Below, piece by piece: positions 34,001 through 42,188 of a stretch of 64,000 nucleotides of DNA. The number at the start of each line of letters is the position of its first letter. Position 1 is the stretch's first letter. A program made the translations under genes and the position numbers. Source of the DNA: Fluviibacter phosphoraccumulans (lineage in GTDB: Bacteria; Pseudomonadota; Gammaproteobacteria; Burkholderiales; Rhodocyclaceae); assembly GCF_016110345.1 (NCBI RefSeq), contig NZ_AP019011.1:558001-622000 (forward strand). The letters run 5' to 3'. The notes beneath the pieces are model-generated. The model ran no database searches. It was not told the DNA's origin and saw only the letters and a list, made by a program, of their open reading frames with translations.

Positions 34001-34007
34001 CACACCC

Positions 34008-35639
34008 ATGGACGATAACCGTTCGGGGGAGACCCCCCCATCGGCGGCTGAGACCCCGCCACAACCGAAAACCGGAAAGCCGGGCAAACCCGACTACCGG
34101 ACAGAACTGACCAACCGGATCATCGAGCATCTGGAGAAGGGCACTGCCCCATGGCAGAAGCCGTGGGACGGCCGTGCCCCACAGTTGCCGATCAATGCCG
34201 TAACAGGAAAACCCTATAACGGCTGTAACTCGATCTGGTTAACCATGCAGGGCTACAACGACCCGCGCTGGGCAACCTATAAACAGGCAACCGAACTGGG
34301 CTGGCAGGTACGTAAAGGCCAGCACTCATCCATGATCGAGTACTGGAAAACCCATGACGAACAGATTAAAACCGATGACAAGGGAAAGCCTGTTCTGGGT
34401 GAAGACAGCAAGCCTCAGAAGGTGCGCGTTAAACTCGATTGGCCACGGGTCTACCGGGCGCTGGTCTTCAATGCGGCACAGATGGACAACGTGCCACCCC
34501 TGGAAACCACAGAACCCAAATACGAGTGGAATCCGGTAGATAAGGCCGAAGAGATCATTCATAAGTCCGGTGCCGTCATCTATCACGACGAACTGGATCA
34601 GGCCTATTACGCGCCGCACTCCGATGACATCCATCTGCCGGATCAAACCCAGTTCAAAAACGAGTCACTGTATTACGGCACCTTGCTGCATGAGCTCGGG
34701 CACTGGACCGGGCACCCGACTCGGCTTAACCGGGACCTGTCCGGTTCCTTCGGGACTGAAAGCTACGCCAAGGAAGAACTGAGGGCCGAGCTGGCTAGTT
34801 ACTTCATGTCTGCCCAGATCGGCATTGCCCATGATCCGGCGCGTCACGCCAGTTATGTGCAGAGCTGGATCCAGGCCCTCAAGAATGATCCCAATGAAAT
34901 CTTTCGCGCATCACGCGATGCCGAACGGATGACCCAGTACGTTCTGGAAGTTGATCGCAACCGGGAGCGAACGATTGATGAGGATCCCGCGTTCAAACCA
35001 AAACCTAACCCACAAACCGTCCTTGAAGAAGGAGTCTTCGCCATGGAAAAGAACCCACCAGCCAATACCAGTCCGGAAACTACACCGTTACAACTCCCTC
35101 CGGTCGCTAAACCCGCCAGAACCGGTGAACCGATCTATGACCTGGCATCCGTTCCCGAAGGGGTGAAGCTGCTCGCCAAAGAGCAGTTCGGCCAGCGGGT
35201 CGATCTCTATACCCCACGTGAAAACGGTGGGCCATACAAGGGAGAGATTGTGAACACACCCACCCACCTGTTGCAGGAGGTTGGGCCGCGTGCCGTGGTC
35301 ATTCACGATAAGGCACATGTGCAACTGGCCTCTAAAACGCTTGCCCTGCGGGATCAGGAGCATCGGCTGAATAACACCGATGTCCAGATCCACTACAACG
35401 GCAAAGAAGGCAAGGCCTACCCGCTGGATCGGCAGAAAGACACCCTGGATAGAGCCATGGGCTCGCTCAAGAAGTCGGCCAACGAACTCGGCTACAGCAA
35501 GGACTTCATGGCGCAGCTGGATGTCGCTCAGGAAAAAACCATTGAACGCCTGAAGGCGCTCCGGCAGGTAGCGGCTGCGCCCAAAGCCCCCACGCCCGAA
35601 TCACAGGACACGGTTAAGCCCTCAAGGAGCCGCAAATGA
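34008..35639 (+). CDS. ArdC-like antirestriction/ssDNA-binding metalloprotease with KfrB domain
   Basis: A 543-residue protein. The ArdC N-terminal ssDNA-binding domain spans about residues 28-150 (PWQKPWDG, GKPYNGCNSIWL). A zincin-like peptidase domain contains HELGHWTGH (about 227-235). A KfrB-type domain occupies about 400-445 (PYKGEIVN, AVVIHDKAHVQL). ArdC proteins enter the recipient with transferred DNA and protect it from restriction. It begins the mobilisation operon under leader D and is coupled to a 55-residue gene. Confidence 0.88.
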   Translation: MDDNRSGETPPSAAETPPQPKTGKPGKPDYRTELTNRIIEHLEKGTAPWQKPWDGRAPQLPINAVTGKPYNGCNSIWLTMQGYNDPRWATYKQATELGWQVRKGQHSSMIEYWKTHDEQIKTDDKGKPVLGEDSKPQKVRVKLDWPRVYRALVFNAAQMDNVPPLETTEPKYEWNPVDKAEEIIHKSGAVIYHDELDQAYYAPHSDDIHLPDQTQFKNESLYYGTLLHELGHWTGHPTRLNRDLSGSFGTESYAKEELRAELASYFMSAQIGIAHDPARHASYVQSWIQALKNDPNEIFRASRDAERMTQYVLEVDRNRERTIDEDPAFKPKPNPQTVLEEGVFAMEKNPPANTSPETTPLQLPPVAKPARTGEPIYDLASVPEGVKLLAKEQFGQRVDLYTPRENGGPYKGEIVNTPTHLLQEVGPRAVVIHDKAHVQLASKTLALRDQEHRLNNTDVQIHYNGKEGKAYPLDRQKDTLDRAMGSLKKSANELGYSKDFMAQLDVAQEKTIERLKALRQVAAAPKAPTPESQDTVKPSRSRK

Positions 35640-35803
35640 GCAGTCACGAAGATAACCTGATTCATCAGGTCGAAGGTTCGGAATACGTGCCTTATCCAGC
35701 CGAAATCAGTCCCGAAGAAATCGCTACGGCATTTGATGAAACCGCCATGAGTGAAGGCGATGCCCTTCAATCCATCGTCGATGCCATGAACGAGACCATC
35801 TGA
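35636..35803 (+). CDS. Small acidic hypothetical protein (55 aa)
   Basis: The frame MSSHEDNLIHQVEGSEYVPY... runs 55 codons to TGA. Its ATG overlaps the ardC stop (ATGA), and a good GGAGACC follows for the next gene. It is strongly acidic with no recognisable domain. The coupling and compact operon position make it a likely real gene. Acidic small proteins beside ArdC could be partners, but that is speculation. Confidence 0.6.
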   Translation: MSSHEDNLIHQVEGSEYVPYPAEISPEEIATAFDETAMSEGDALQSIVDAMNETI

Positions 35804-35819
35804 ATTTAAGGAGACCGCC

Positions 35820-36758
35820 ATGCCGGATCAGGACACCACAGAACGAAGCGCTGCATACAATGAGATTGAAGCCTCAATCCGGGCAAATCGCTATGCCCGG
35901 TCGGTGCTTGATCCGGCAAAATCGCCAGAGGTTGTTCGCAAGCGCTATCTAGCAGAAGCAGGGCAATACTTCTTTCGGGATCGCAATAACGCACTGGCCT
36001 TTGAAGACAAAGGTCCGAAAATCGCGACCAAGACTGAAGATCCGGTGGTGGCTGCATCCATGGTTGAACTGGCTGTTGCCAAAGGCTGGAAGGAACTCAA
36101 AGTGAGTGGCTCGGAATCCTTCCGTCGATCCGTCTGGTTGGAGGCTGTGAAACGGGGCATGGCAATTCGAGGCTATGAGCCGAAACCGCAGGATGAATTA
36201 CTGTTGCAGGAAATAAAGGCACAGTCCCCGAGAACAGTCTCGGTCCATCAAATTGGACCGGATCGAGCCAGAGCATTTACAGAGCAAATACAGGACGAAG
36301 CCCTCAAGATCTATCCGGAGCTTCAGAAGGCGTATGCAGGTCGCGCCTCAATCTATCAGTGGATTGACGCCAATATCCCTGATCCGAAAAAACAGGTTGA
36401 ACTCCGGGTTGCAATTGATCGTGGTATGACAGAACGGCTCGCCAAGGGTGAAATCCCCAGTGTGGTCGTACTGCCAGATCCGAAGGTTGGCACGCCAGGG
36501 CAGGTCAATGCCATCCATAAGCAGGCCATCGTCATGGGCGCAGTTGCAAAGGCTAGAGGGCAGTCGCCGAAATCGGTCAGGATCGTGATTGCAGCAGCGG
36601 AACGCTTCGGACGGCATCTGTCAGAGAAAGGCGTCTGGATTCCTGAACCAATGATCTATGACCGGTATGCACCACCCAGAACCAATCCATCCATGACGCG
36701 AGAAGAATCCGGGAGACCCGAAATCCGGCGGCAGCAAAAAATTCAGGTGCGGCGGTAA
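35820..36758 (+). CDS. LPD7-domain protein of the mobilisation operon
   Basis: A 312-residue protein. The segment YFFRDRNNALAFEDKGPKIA through VAKGWKELKVSGSESFRRS and GMAIRGYEPKPQD (residues about 50-125) is the LPD7 (large polyvalent protein-associated) domain seen in relaxases and TraI-like proteins. The C-terminal part is helical and basic. Here it is separate from the relaxase. It probably acts in DNA processing. AAGGAG precedes the ATG. Confidence 0.8.
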   Translation: MPDQDTTERSAAYNEIEASIRANRYARSVLDPAKSPEVVRKRYLAEAGQYFFRDRNNALAFEDKGPKIATKTEDPVVAASMVELAVAKGWKELKVSGSESFRRSVWLEAVKRGMAIRGYEPKPQDELLLQEIKAQSPRTVSVHQIGPDRARAFTEQIQDEALKIYPELQKAYAGRASIYQWIDANIPDPKKQVELRVAIDRGMTERLAKGEIPSVVVLPDPKVGTPGQVNAIHKQAIVMGAVAKARGQSPKSVRIVIAAAERFGRHLSEKGVWIPEPMIYDRYAPPRTNPSMTREESGRPEIRRQQKIQVRR

Positions 36759-36761
36759 TCT

Positions 36762-37301
36762 GTGCCCAGAGATCCGTCAGGTTCTGTCACGGTTCGGCTG
36801 GGTGCTCTGCGTGGGCCGCTGGACGATTATTGCCTAGCTATAGGTATCAGCGCCAGTGAAGCGATTCGTGATCTGCTCAGTAAGTCGCTGCGTGATAAAC
36901 CAGCGTCTGATGACACAACTCATTTTGACGATGAATACGGGCCTCGGGTTCGCCTTGAGATACGCCTTACTCCGAAAGAGCGGACAGCTTTACAGGATAG
37001 GTGCGTTAAAGATGGCTTCACATCTGCCAACCGTTGGATCGTTTCCCTTATTCGGGCAAATCTCCAGAAGGAACCGGAGTTTGGTGAAACAGGGCTTGAT
37101 GCACTGTTTGAATCCAACCGGTTGCTGTCACCTCTGGCGAGAAACCTCAATCAGCTGACCCGCGATGTGCGACAGCTTGGGATACAGGTTCCCCATTACC
37201 GTTTCCGTATTCTTGAACATCTGCAGACAGCGCTCACAGCGCATATCAAGGTTGTTGCTACAGTGATCAGTAGAAACGTAGGTCGCTGGCGGTCAGAGTA
37301 G
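36762..37301 (+). CDS. MobC-like relaxosome accessory protein
   Basis: The 179-residue protein starts at GTG. A ribbon-helix-helix-like N-terminal part (SVTVRLG...ISASEAIRDLLSKSL) and LEIRLTPKERTAL resemble MobC/relaxosome proteins. SPLARNLNQLTRDVRQLGIQ matches the MobC C-terminal motif (LxxxGxNLNQL-like). It likely binds oriT and helps the relaxase. The gene lies 9 bases before the relaxase gene. Confidence 0.78.
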   Translation: MPRDPSGSVTVRLGALRGPLDDYCLAIGISASEAIRDLLSKSLRDKPASDDTTHFDDEYGPRVRLEIRLTPKERTALQDRCVKDGFTSANRWIVSLIRANLQKEPEFGETGLDALFESNRLLSPLARNLNQLTRDVRQLGIQVPHYRFRILEHLQTALTAHIKVVATVISRNVGRWRSE

Positions 37302-37310
37302 GGCGTCGCC

Positions 37311-38234
37311 ATGACTAACGAGTATGACATCAGACGCTGGGCAGAAAAGTTGTTCTACCCGGTATCACTGAAAGGCAAAGTCCCTAGAAAGGACACTACC
37401 AGCAAGAAGCTGGGTGCCACGGCGGCGAAGACCTTTTCCAGCCATGCGAGATTGCGGGGCCAGATCGCACGCACCACAGGGCGTAGCCCGGAAGTCATGG
37501 TCAAGATCACCAACCGGCTGGGAGCGGGGAAGGGCATGGCTGCCATCCGTAACCATCTCACCTACATCACCCGCAACGGAAAACTCGACCTTGAAACCGA
37601 TACTGGTGAACGCCTCACCGATAAGGAATCAATTGCCGATTATGCCCATGAACTGAAATATCAGGTCCGTGGCCGTTCTGTACCGGAAGTCAGCAATAGA
37701 CGGGAAGCCTTCAACTTAATTCTGTCGATGCCTGACGGAACACCCCCCGACAAAGTACGTGAAGCTGCCAGAGCATTTCTGGGGGAAGAATTCGGTGGCC
37801 AACACCGTTACTGCTTTACCCTACATACGGATACCGACAAGCCGCATGTACACGCCTGTATCCAGGCAACACCAATCCGGAAGGGCAAACGCCTCAACCC
37901 ACGCAAGGCAGATCTACAGCGTTGGCGCGAAGGTTTTGCCGAGCAACTCAGATGCATCGGCATTGATGCCAATGCCACGCCACGAAAAACGCGCGGTGCT
38001 ACCGGCAAATCAAGCAGCCAGCCAGGACACCATGCACGGAAGAAGCAGCCGATCCTGTTCCGGGTAATGGCACAGCCCGTGGAATGGCCCCAGGTTTATA
38101 AGAGCGCGCTCAATGCCTGGCAGAGGTTGGCAAGATCCATGAAACAGTCCCTATCGGCAACGGATCAAGACGAAGCTATCAGGATCGAACGATTCATATC
38201 CGGACGGGAACCTGAAACCCCGAAGAAGCGTTAA
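37311..38234 (+). CDS. VirD2-like MOB-P relaxase
   Basis: A 307-residue relaxase. The three-His motif III is HTDTDKPHVHACI (about residues 182-194), and GKGMAAIRNHLTYITRNGKL supplies an N-terminal core region near residue 70-90. The catalytic Tyr is probably in HLTYITR. It nicks at oriT and pilots the strand through the T4SS. No oriT was identified with confidence; the region after the gene or before ardC is the place to look. The 3' end overlaps the convergent DUF3820 gene by 4 bases. Confidence 0.88.
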   Translation: MTNEYDIRRWAEKLFYPVSLKGKVPRKDTTSKKLGATAAKTFSSHARLRGQIARTTGRSPEVMVKITNRLGAGKGMAAIRNHLTYITRNGKLDLETDTGERLTDKESIADYAHELKYQVRGRSVPEVSNRREAFNLILSMPDGTPPDKVREAARAFLGEEFGGQHRYCFTLHTDTDKPHVHACIQATPIRKGKRLNPRKADLQRWREGFAEQLRCIGIDANATPRKTRGATGKSSSQPGHHARKKQPILFRVMAQPVEWPQVYKSALNAWQRLARSMKQSLSATDQDEAIRIERFISGREPETPKKR

Positions 38235-38446
38235 CGTTCTGCTCTCAGCGGCTCAAGCAGGTATGAGAGCCCATTGTGGTTAATCTCATGCATGAGCTGT
38301 AAAAGTCGGCCGATCTCGCCGGAGGGGAATCCTTCACGGGTGAACCAGTTCAGATAATTCCCCGGCAGATCTGCAATGACCGTCCCCTGGTGCTTGCCAA
38401 AGGGCATTTCACGAGTAATTAGCAGGTGGAGGTCGTCAGGGCGCAT
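38231..38446 (-). CDS. DUF3820 small protein
   Basis: The 71-residue sequence MPFGKHQGTVIADLPGNYLNW with REGFPSGEIGRLLQLMHEI is the DUF3820 family, a small exonuclease-associated domain of unknown role also labelled a putative quorum-sensing-regulated factor. It is convergent with the relaxase gene. The first ATG gives RPDDLHLLITRE before the domain. Confidence 0.82.
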   Translation of the reverse strand: MRPDDLHLLITREMPFGKHQGTVIADLPGNYLNWFTREGFPSGEIGRLLQLMHEINHNGLSYLLEPLRAER

Positions 38447-38520
38447 GAGAGCGAATTGTGCCCATCGGGTGATTTCTCAGCAAGCAAGGAGGGTTCGTGC
38501 AAATCCCGACTAAAACTGAA

Positions 38521-38541
38521 GGTTTTGTATCAATACAAAGA
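38521..38541 (+). repeat. Palindromic repeat TTTTGTATCAATACAAA, copy 1 (upstream of RT gene)
   Basis: GGTTTTGTATCAATACAAAG carries 7- to 8-bp inverted arms around CA. The same word occurs twice downstream of the reverse transcriptase gene and nowhere else that I noticed in the window. It may be an operator, or a boundary repeat of a cassette. Confidence 0.75.
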
Positions 38542-38724
38542 GATTGTCGATCTGTGTCATGATAACTTTTCGGCCATAGCAGACATTTAAGCAGACCAGA
38601 CTAGAAGTCCGCTACAGGCCAGAAGCGGCCAATTGGCTTTGCCAAAGGTGGCCACTGTCGTTTCGACAGCCTGGGTTATAGTGGGGCACGAGCGCAGCCT
38701 CATTTTTTGGACATAGGTACTGAT
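38542..38724 (+). other. Leader region of the reverse transcriptase gene, possible ncRNA
   Basis: These 183 non-coding bases lie between palindrome copy 1 and the RT start. They include a perfect hairpin CTGTCG-TTT-CGACAG (near 38657-38671) and GGCC-rich segments that can pair locally. Several defence-associated RT families use an RNA encoded next to the gene as template. Whether one exists here cannot be told from sequence alone. Confidence 0.35.
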
Positions 38725-40287
38725 ATGGCGCAACCACTAAAGACACTTATCAATGCGGAAAGCCTTGACTTTGCATTGCGGCATATAACGACTTATTACG
38801 ACACAGACTTCTTTCCGAGAACGGAAGAATTCCTTGCTATTCAATATTCATGGGACGAAGTAAAAAGCCATATTCTGGAATCTGATCTTGACCATATCCT
38901 CTCGGCACCTCCCTTGGTTGAGCCTTGGCCAAAGACGCGGAGTGGATTCAGGATTGTTCATCGTCCCGAACCTCTCGACTCAATTGTTTTCGCGGCCCTA
39001 GCAAAGACTATTGCTTCTGACGTAGAGGCTGCACGTGCAAGCCCTGAAGTCGCATGTTCGTACAGAATCTCAGAGAGTGATAGAAGCTTCTTCGCCGATG
39101 GCTCTGGCTTTAATGTCTATCGTGAACGATGCGAAAACCTATCTGCCGATTTCCAATTTGTTCTTTCAGCTGACATTTCAGATTTTTACAACAAGATATA
39201 TTTGCATCGCCTCCAGAACGCAATTCAATCAGCCACGGACTATCCTCCAGGAATATCGAAGCGGATTGAGTATTTCCTGACAGCCCTTAATACAAGAGCG
39301 TCACAAGGCATCCCGGTAGGTCCTGCGGCAAGCATAATCATGGCTGAAGCAACGCTTATTGATGCCGACCAATTCATCTATGGTCGGGGATTTGAACATG
39401 TGCGATACGTCGATGACTTCCGGATTTTTGGGAACTCGCTTCAGGAACTGCAAACGCTTTTCCAAGACTTCTGCGTTTACCTTCATGAGAATCAACGATT
39501 ATCTCTTTCTCCAGAGAAGACTCGGATAAGCAAGTCCGAAGACTTCCTAAACCAAGAGTTGAACAACCAATATCAGCTTGAAAAGCTGGAAATTCTCGGC
39601 GAAATCGAGGTGGTGAATCCCTATACGATGGAGATCGAAGATGTTGATTACGTCGTAATGGAGAATGCTGGCGCTATCCTTCTGGACGCGCTAACTCGCA
39701 TCACGAAGTTCGAAACTCTTGATCTGGGAGTGATTCGTGCAATAGTACGGCGGGCTCGGGCGCACGGTATCAATGATATTGCTGGCTGCCTGATGGAGCA
39801 CATAGCGTTCTTTGCCCCAGCCGTGAATGATATTGCGCTGTACTTTGACTCAATAACTGACGCTGATTTCGTTTCCAACTTCGCGCCTCAGCTAGAGGGC
39901 TTATGCGACCATCCGGCCTCTCATATCCGAGCCGTGAGGCTCTGGTTTGAATGGTATTTCTCCCGCCATGAAGCACTTTTGAGCATTGGAAGAATTCGCG
40001 CATTTGTATTCGCAAGCAAACGACTTCGCCCACAAGCCCGTGCCGCAATCACCATGAATAATCAGGCGTGGATAAAAGACAGAAAAAACCAACTGTTACA
40101 TTATGCTTATTGGGACCGGCGCTCCATTGTGCTTGCTGCACAAATCCTATCGAAAGACGAGCGTGAGAAGTGGCTAATGCCCATTATAAAGACTGAAAGC
40201 CTTGATCGAATGGACAAGTGGATGGCGAAATGGGTTCTCGACGGTTCTCCAGACGAGTTTCCCATTGAAGACGACATTCCGTTTTGA
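38725..40287 (+). CDS. Abi/UG-type defence-associated reverse transcriptase
   Basis: The 520-residue protein has the palm motifs: FRIVHRPEPLDSIVFAAL (residues 75-92), motif A LSADISDFYNK with Asp150 and Asp153, motif B QGIPVGPAAS (194-203) and motif C RYVDD (227-231). The remaining 240 residues are alpha-helical, and no maturase X or endonuclease domain is seen. It is therefore not a group II intron RT; the layout fits single-gene Abi/UG defence RTs. ATG 38725 is preferred over an upstream TTG at 38707. The UG class cannot be fixed by eye. Confidence 0.85.
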   Translation: MAQPLKTLINAESLDFALRHITTYYDTDFFPRTEEFLAIQYSWDEVKSHILESDLDHILSAPPLVEPWPKTRSGFRIVHRPEPLDSIVFAALAKTIASDVEAARASPEVACSYRISESDRSFFADGSGFNVYRERCENLSADFQFVLSADISDFYNKIYLHRLQNAIQSATDYPPGISKRIEYFLTALNTRASQGIPVGPAASIIMAEATLIDADQFIYGRGFEHVRYVDDFRIFGNSLQELQTLFQDFCVYLHENQRLSLSPEKTRISKSEDFLNQELNNQYQLEKLEILGEIEVVNPYTMEIEDVDYVVMENAGAILLDALTRITKFETLDLGVIRAIVRRARAHGINDIAGCLMEHIAFFAPAVNDIALYFDSITDADFVSNFAPQLEGLCDHPASHIRAVRLWFEWYFSRHEALLSIGRIRAFVFASKRLRPQARAAITMNNQAWIKDRKNQLLHYAYWDRRSIVLAAQILSKDEREKWLMPIIKTESLDRMDKWMAKWVLDGSPDEFPIEDDIPF

Positions 40288-40468
40288 CGCCTCGCCGTTT
40301 TATTTTCTGGACCAGCCCGAATAATTGCGCAGCCTCTTGAGGCGGACAATCTGGAACGCCCGATTTTTTAGATTGCCATTTTCCGCTTTGGGGTAGAAAC
40401 GGCGGTTAGATCGTACTTGAGGAACCGTCCGCTCAGGCCGAATAGCGGAATAACCGACAAACACTTTT

Positions 40469-40490
40469 GGTTTTGTATCAATACAAAAGA
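40469..40490 (+). repeat. Palindromic repeat, copy 2
   Basis: GGTTTTGTATCAATACAAAA then GA: the 18-bp palindrome with 8-bp arms TTTTGTAT and ATACAAAA around CA. Identical to copy 3 over 22 bp. Confidence 0.78.
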
Positions 40491-40573
40491 TCGACCCATT
40501 CTAAACATTTGTAAGACAAACACCGGCGGCAAGCCTATCCTGCCATAGATAATTAAATCCGACTGTTTTGATG

Positions 40574-40595
40574 GGTTTTGTATCAATACAAAAGA
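40574..40595 (+). repeat. Palindromic repeat, copy 3
   Basis: Identical to copy 2 over 22 bp and directly oriented with it. It ends 5 bases before the stop codon of the minus-strand fragment at 40600. Confidence 0.78.
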
Positions 40596-40599
40596 TTCT

Positions 40600-40893
40600 T
40601 CAGTCATCATCTTCCGGATCAGTGTTCTCGATTTCGTCTATGAGGTCTGCTGCTGCATCAGGACAGATTGATGACCAGTCTACATTCTCGTTAAAAAGGC
40701 TCAATAGATCTTCAGCTCGGCGAAAGTATTCCCATTGTTCAGGAATCGGAAGATCGCTATAAAAGCCTATGGTCGGATATGACCCTAAATCATGATCGTG
40801 CCATTGGACGCCAATCTCCCACCCTTCCGGCGTGGGGCCAAGAATTGCCTTGATATACCTGATAGCCGATTGATTGCAGTGAATCTTTACAAA
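40600..40893 (-). pseudogene. Protein-like frame without a start codon
   Basis: On the minus strand a frame of about 97 codons is open from the stop of the DUF411 gene to TGA at 40600. It reads naturally (IRYIKAILGPTPEGWEIG, then VQWHDHDLGSYPTIGFYSDL) and ends in an acidic tail. No ATG, GTG or TTG occurs before codon 60, so it appears to have lost its 5' end. The parent family is not recognised. Confidence 0.5.
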
Positions 40894-41331
40894 TTAATGT
40901 TTTTTGAATATTTGCGATTTGCCGTTTGATAAAACCAAAAGTGAGTCATATGGCATGGGATTAGGTCCTTCCATCCCTGGTGAGCCTTGCACCATTCCCG
41001 GAACGGAAAGCCCAACGGCAGTCGGATTCTCTTTTAGAAGTTGCTTGATGTCATCCGCTGGTACATGCCCTTCAATCGTATATTTGCCGATTTTTGCTGT
41101 GTGACAGGAGCCGTATCGATGCGGCATTCCTAGCTTTTCGCGAAACTTCGAAGGATCGTCAACAATATGTACTTGCACATTGAATCCGTTCTTGCGCATA
41201 TGCGCATCCCAGTCCTTGCAGCAGGGACATGAAGCGGTTTCATAGACATCGACGACAGGAAGTGTTTCGCTATACGCCGAAATGCTGATTAGACCAAAGA
41301 ACACGAGTGCAGTAAGTTTTGATGTTTTCAC
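40894..41331 (-). CDS. DUF411 periplasmic copper-associated protein
   Basis: The 145-residue protein begins at GTG 41331 (AAAGGT upstream) with a signal peptide ending SAYSE. YETASCPCCKDWDAHMRKNG contains the CPCC pair of DUF411 proteins, and YGSCHTAKIGKYTIEGHVPADDI is the second conserved block. These proteins accompany copper-resistance genes and probably bind metal. It is the last gene of the copA-copB-DUF411 operon. Confidence 0.85.
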   Translation of the reverse strand: MKTSKLTALVFFGLISISAYSETLPVVDVYETASCPCCKDWDAHMRKNGFNVQVHIVDDPSKFREKLGMPHRYGSCHTAKIGKYTIEGHVPADDIKQLLKENPTAVGLSVPGMVQGSPGMEGPNPMPYDSLLVLSNGKSQIFKKH

Positions 41332-41342
41332 GTAATTACCTT

Positions 41343-42188
41343 TCAATACCAGACACGGACGCCAGCGATAAAAGATGTTTGCTGGCTGGAAATGCCGTCA
41401 AGTGAAGACATGGTTCTAGTTTGACCATAGGTGTTGATCCACTGAACACCAATATAGGGAGCGAATTGACGTGTGATTTCATAACGGAATCGCAAGCCTA
41501 AGCTCGACGAGTTAACACCGCTGCCATAGTAAGGGTCTTCTTGCTTGCCGTAGGCGTAGATTTCGAAGCGTGGTTGCGCAACGATCCGTTGAGTCAGATA
41601 CATGTCGTAACTGCCTTCCACGCGGGCTGATGTCCGACCCTGGGTAGATACATATCCTTCCGCATCAAGATGGAACCAATAGGGTGCTAAGCCTTGGATA
41701 CCGAAAGCCAGCCATGTGGTGTTGGGAACAAGCCCCATGTCCTGGCGAACGCCGAGTTGTGTGTCCCAATATGGCGTGATTGCGTGCGCCCAAAGGGCTT
41801 CAGTGCGGGTTTCATCGAATACACCATTCGAATAATCACCTTCAGCCTTGATGGAGAGGCGATTAATATCCGACCCAAACCAAGCCTGACCTTCGAAGCC
41901 GGTGTACGGTGACTCTTTGGAAAATCCACGTTCCAGACGTTCAATCCAGATACGACCGAACTTTTGTTCATCTGCAAGTTTTAGTTCGCGTTCCCCGGGT
42001 AGAGCATATGGACCGCTATCGAGTGTAAATCCACCGGAATAGGCGTTAGGGTCACGGGCATCTGCTGGTGCACTGCCGCCTTGCATAGACATCGTACTGT
42101 GATCCATGTCAGTGGAGGCGCCGAAGGCAATGCTAGAAATCAAAGCGCCGACAGCAATGCCTACTGAAATCAGGTGGTGCTTTTTCAT
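41343..42188 (-). CDS. copB: CopB outer-membrane copper resistance protein
   Basis: The 281-residue protein has a signal peptide (cleavage near AFGAS), a short Met/His/Asp-rich region (MDHSTMSMQGG) and a C-terminal outer-membrane barrel ending in VRVWY with a terminal aromatic. It has a shorter Met-rich repeat region than many CopB proteins. CopB works with CopA in periplasmic copper sequestration or efflux. Its start overlaps the copA stop. Confidence 0.92.
   Translation of the reverse strand: MKKHHLISVGIAVGALISSIAFGASTDMDHSTMSMQGGSAPADARDPNAYSGGFTLDSGPYALPGERELKLADEQKFGRIWIERLERGFSKESPYTGFEGQAWFGSDINRLSIKAEGDYSNGVFDETRTEALWAHAITPYWDTQLGVRQDMGLVPNTTWLAFGIQGLAPYWFHLDAEGYVSTQGRTSARVEGSYDMYLTQRIVAQPRFEIYAYGKQEDPYYGSGVNSSSLGLRFRYEITRQFAPYIGVQWINTYGQTRTMSSLDGISSQQTSFIAGVRVWY

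Larger units (their letters stand above)
40288..40599. other. RT-downstream intergenic region with two palindromic repeats
   Basis: No gene. It holds palindrome copies 2 and 3, spaced 105 bp apart, and CG-rich fragments (GGCGGACAATC, GAAACGGCGG) resembling worn intergenic sequence. The minus-strand frame through the palindromes has no protein-like composition. Confidence 0.5.

Noticed and set aside
38447..38520. oriT just after the relaxase gene
   Set aside because: No convincing nic-like sequence with an adjacent inverted repeat could be identified; the true oriT may lie upstream of ardC or outside the window.
38521..40595. CRISPR-like array from the palindromic repeats
   Set aside because: Only three copies, with unequal spacing (about 1.9 kb and 105 bp) and a gene between them.
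40368..40610. Minus-strand frame of 80 codons across palindromes 2 and 3
   Set aside because: Its repeated FVLIQN peptide comes from the palindromes themselves; no family-like sequence.
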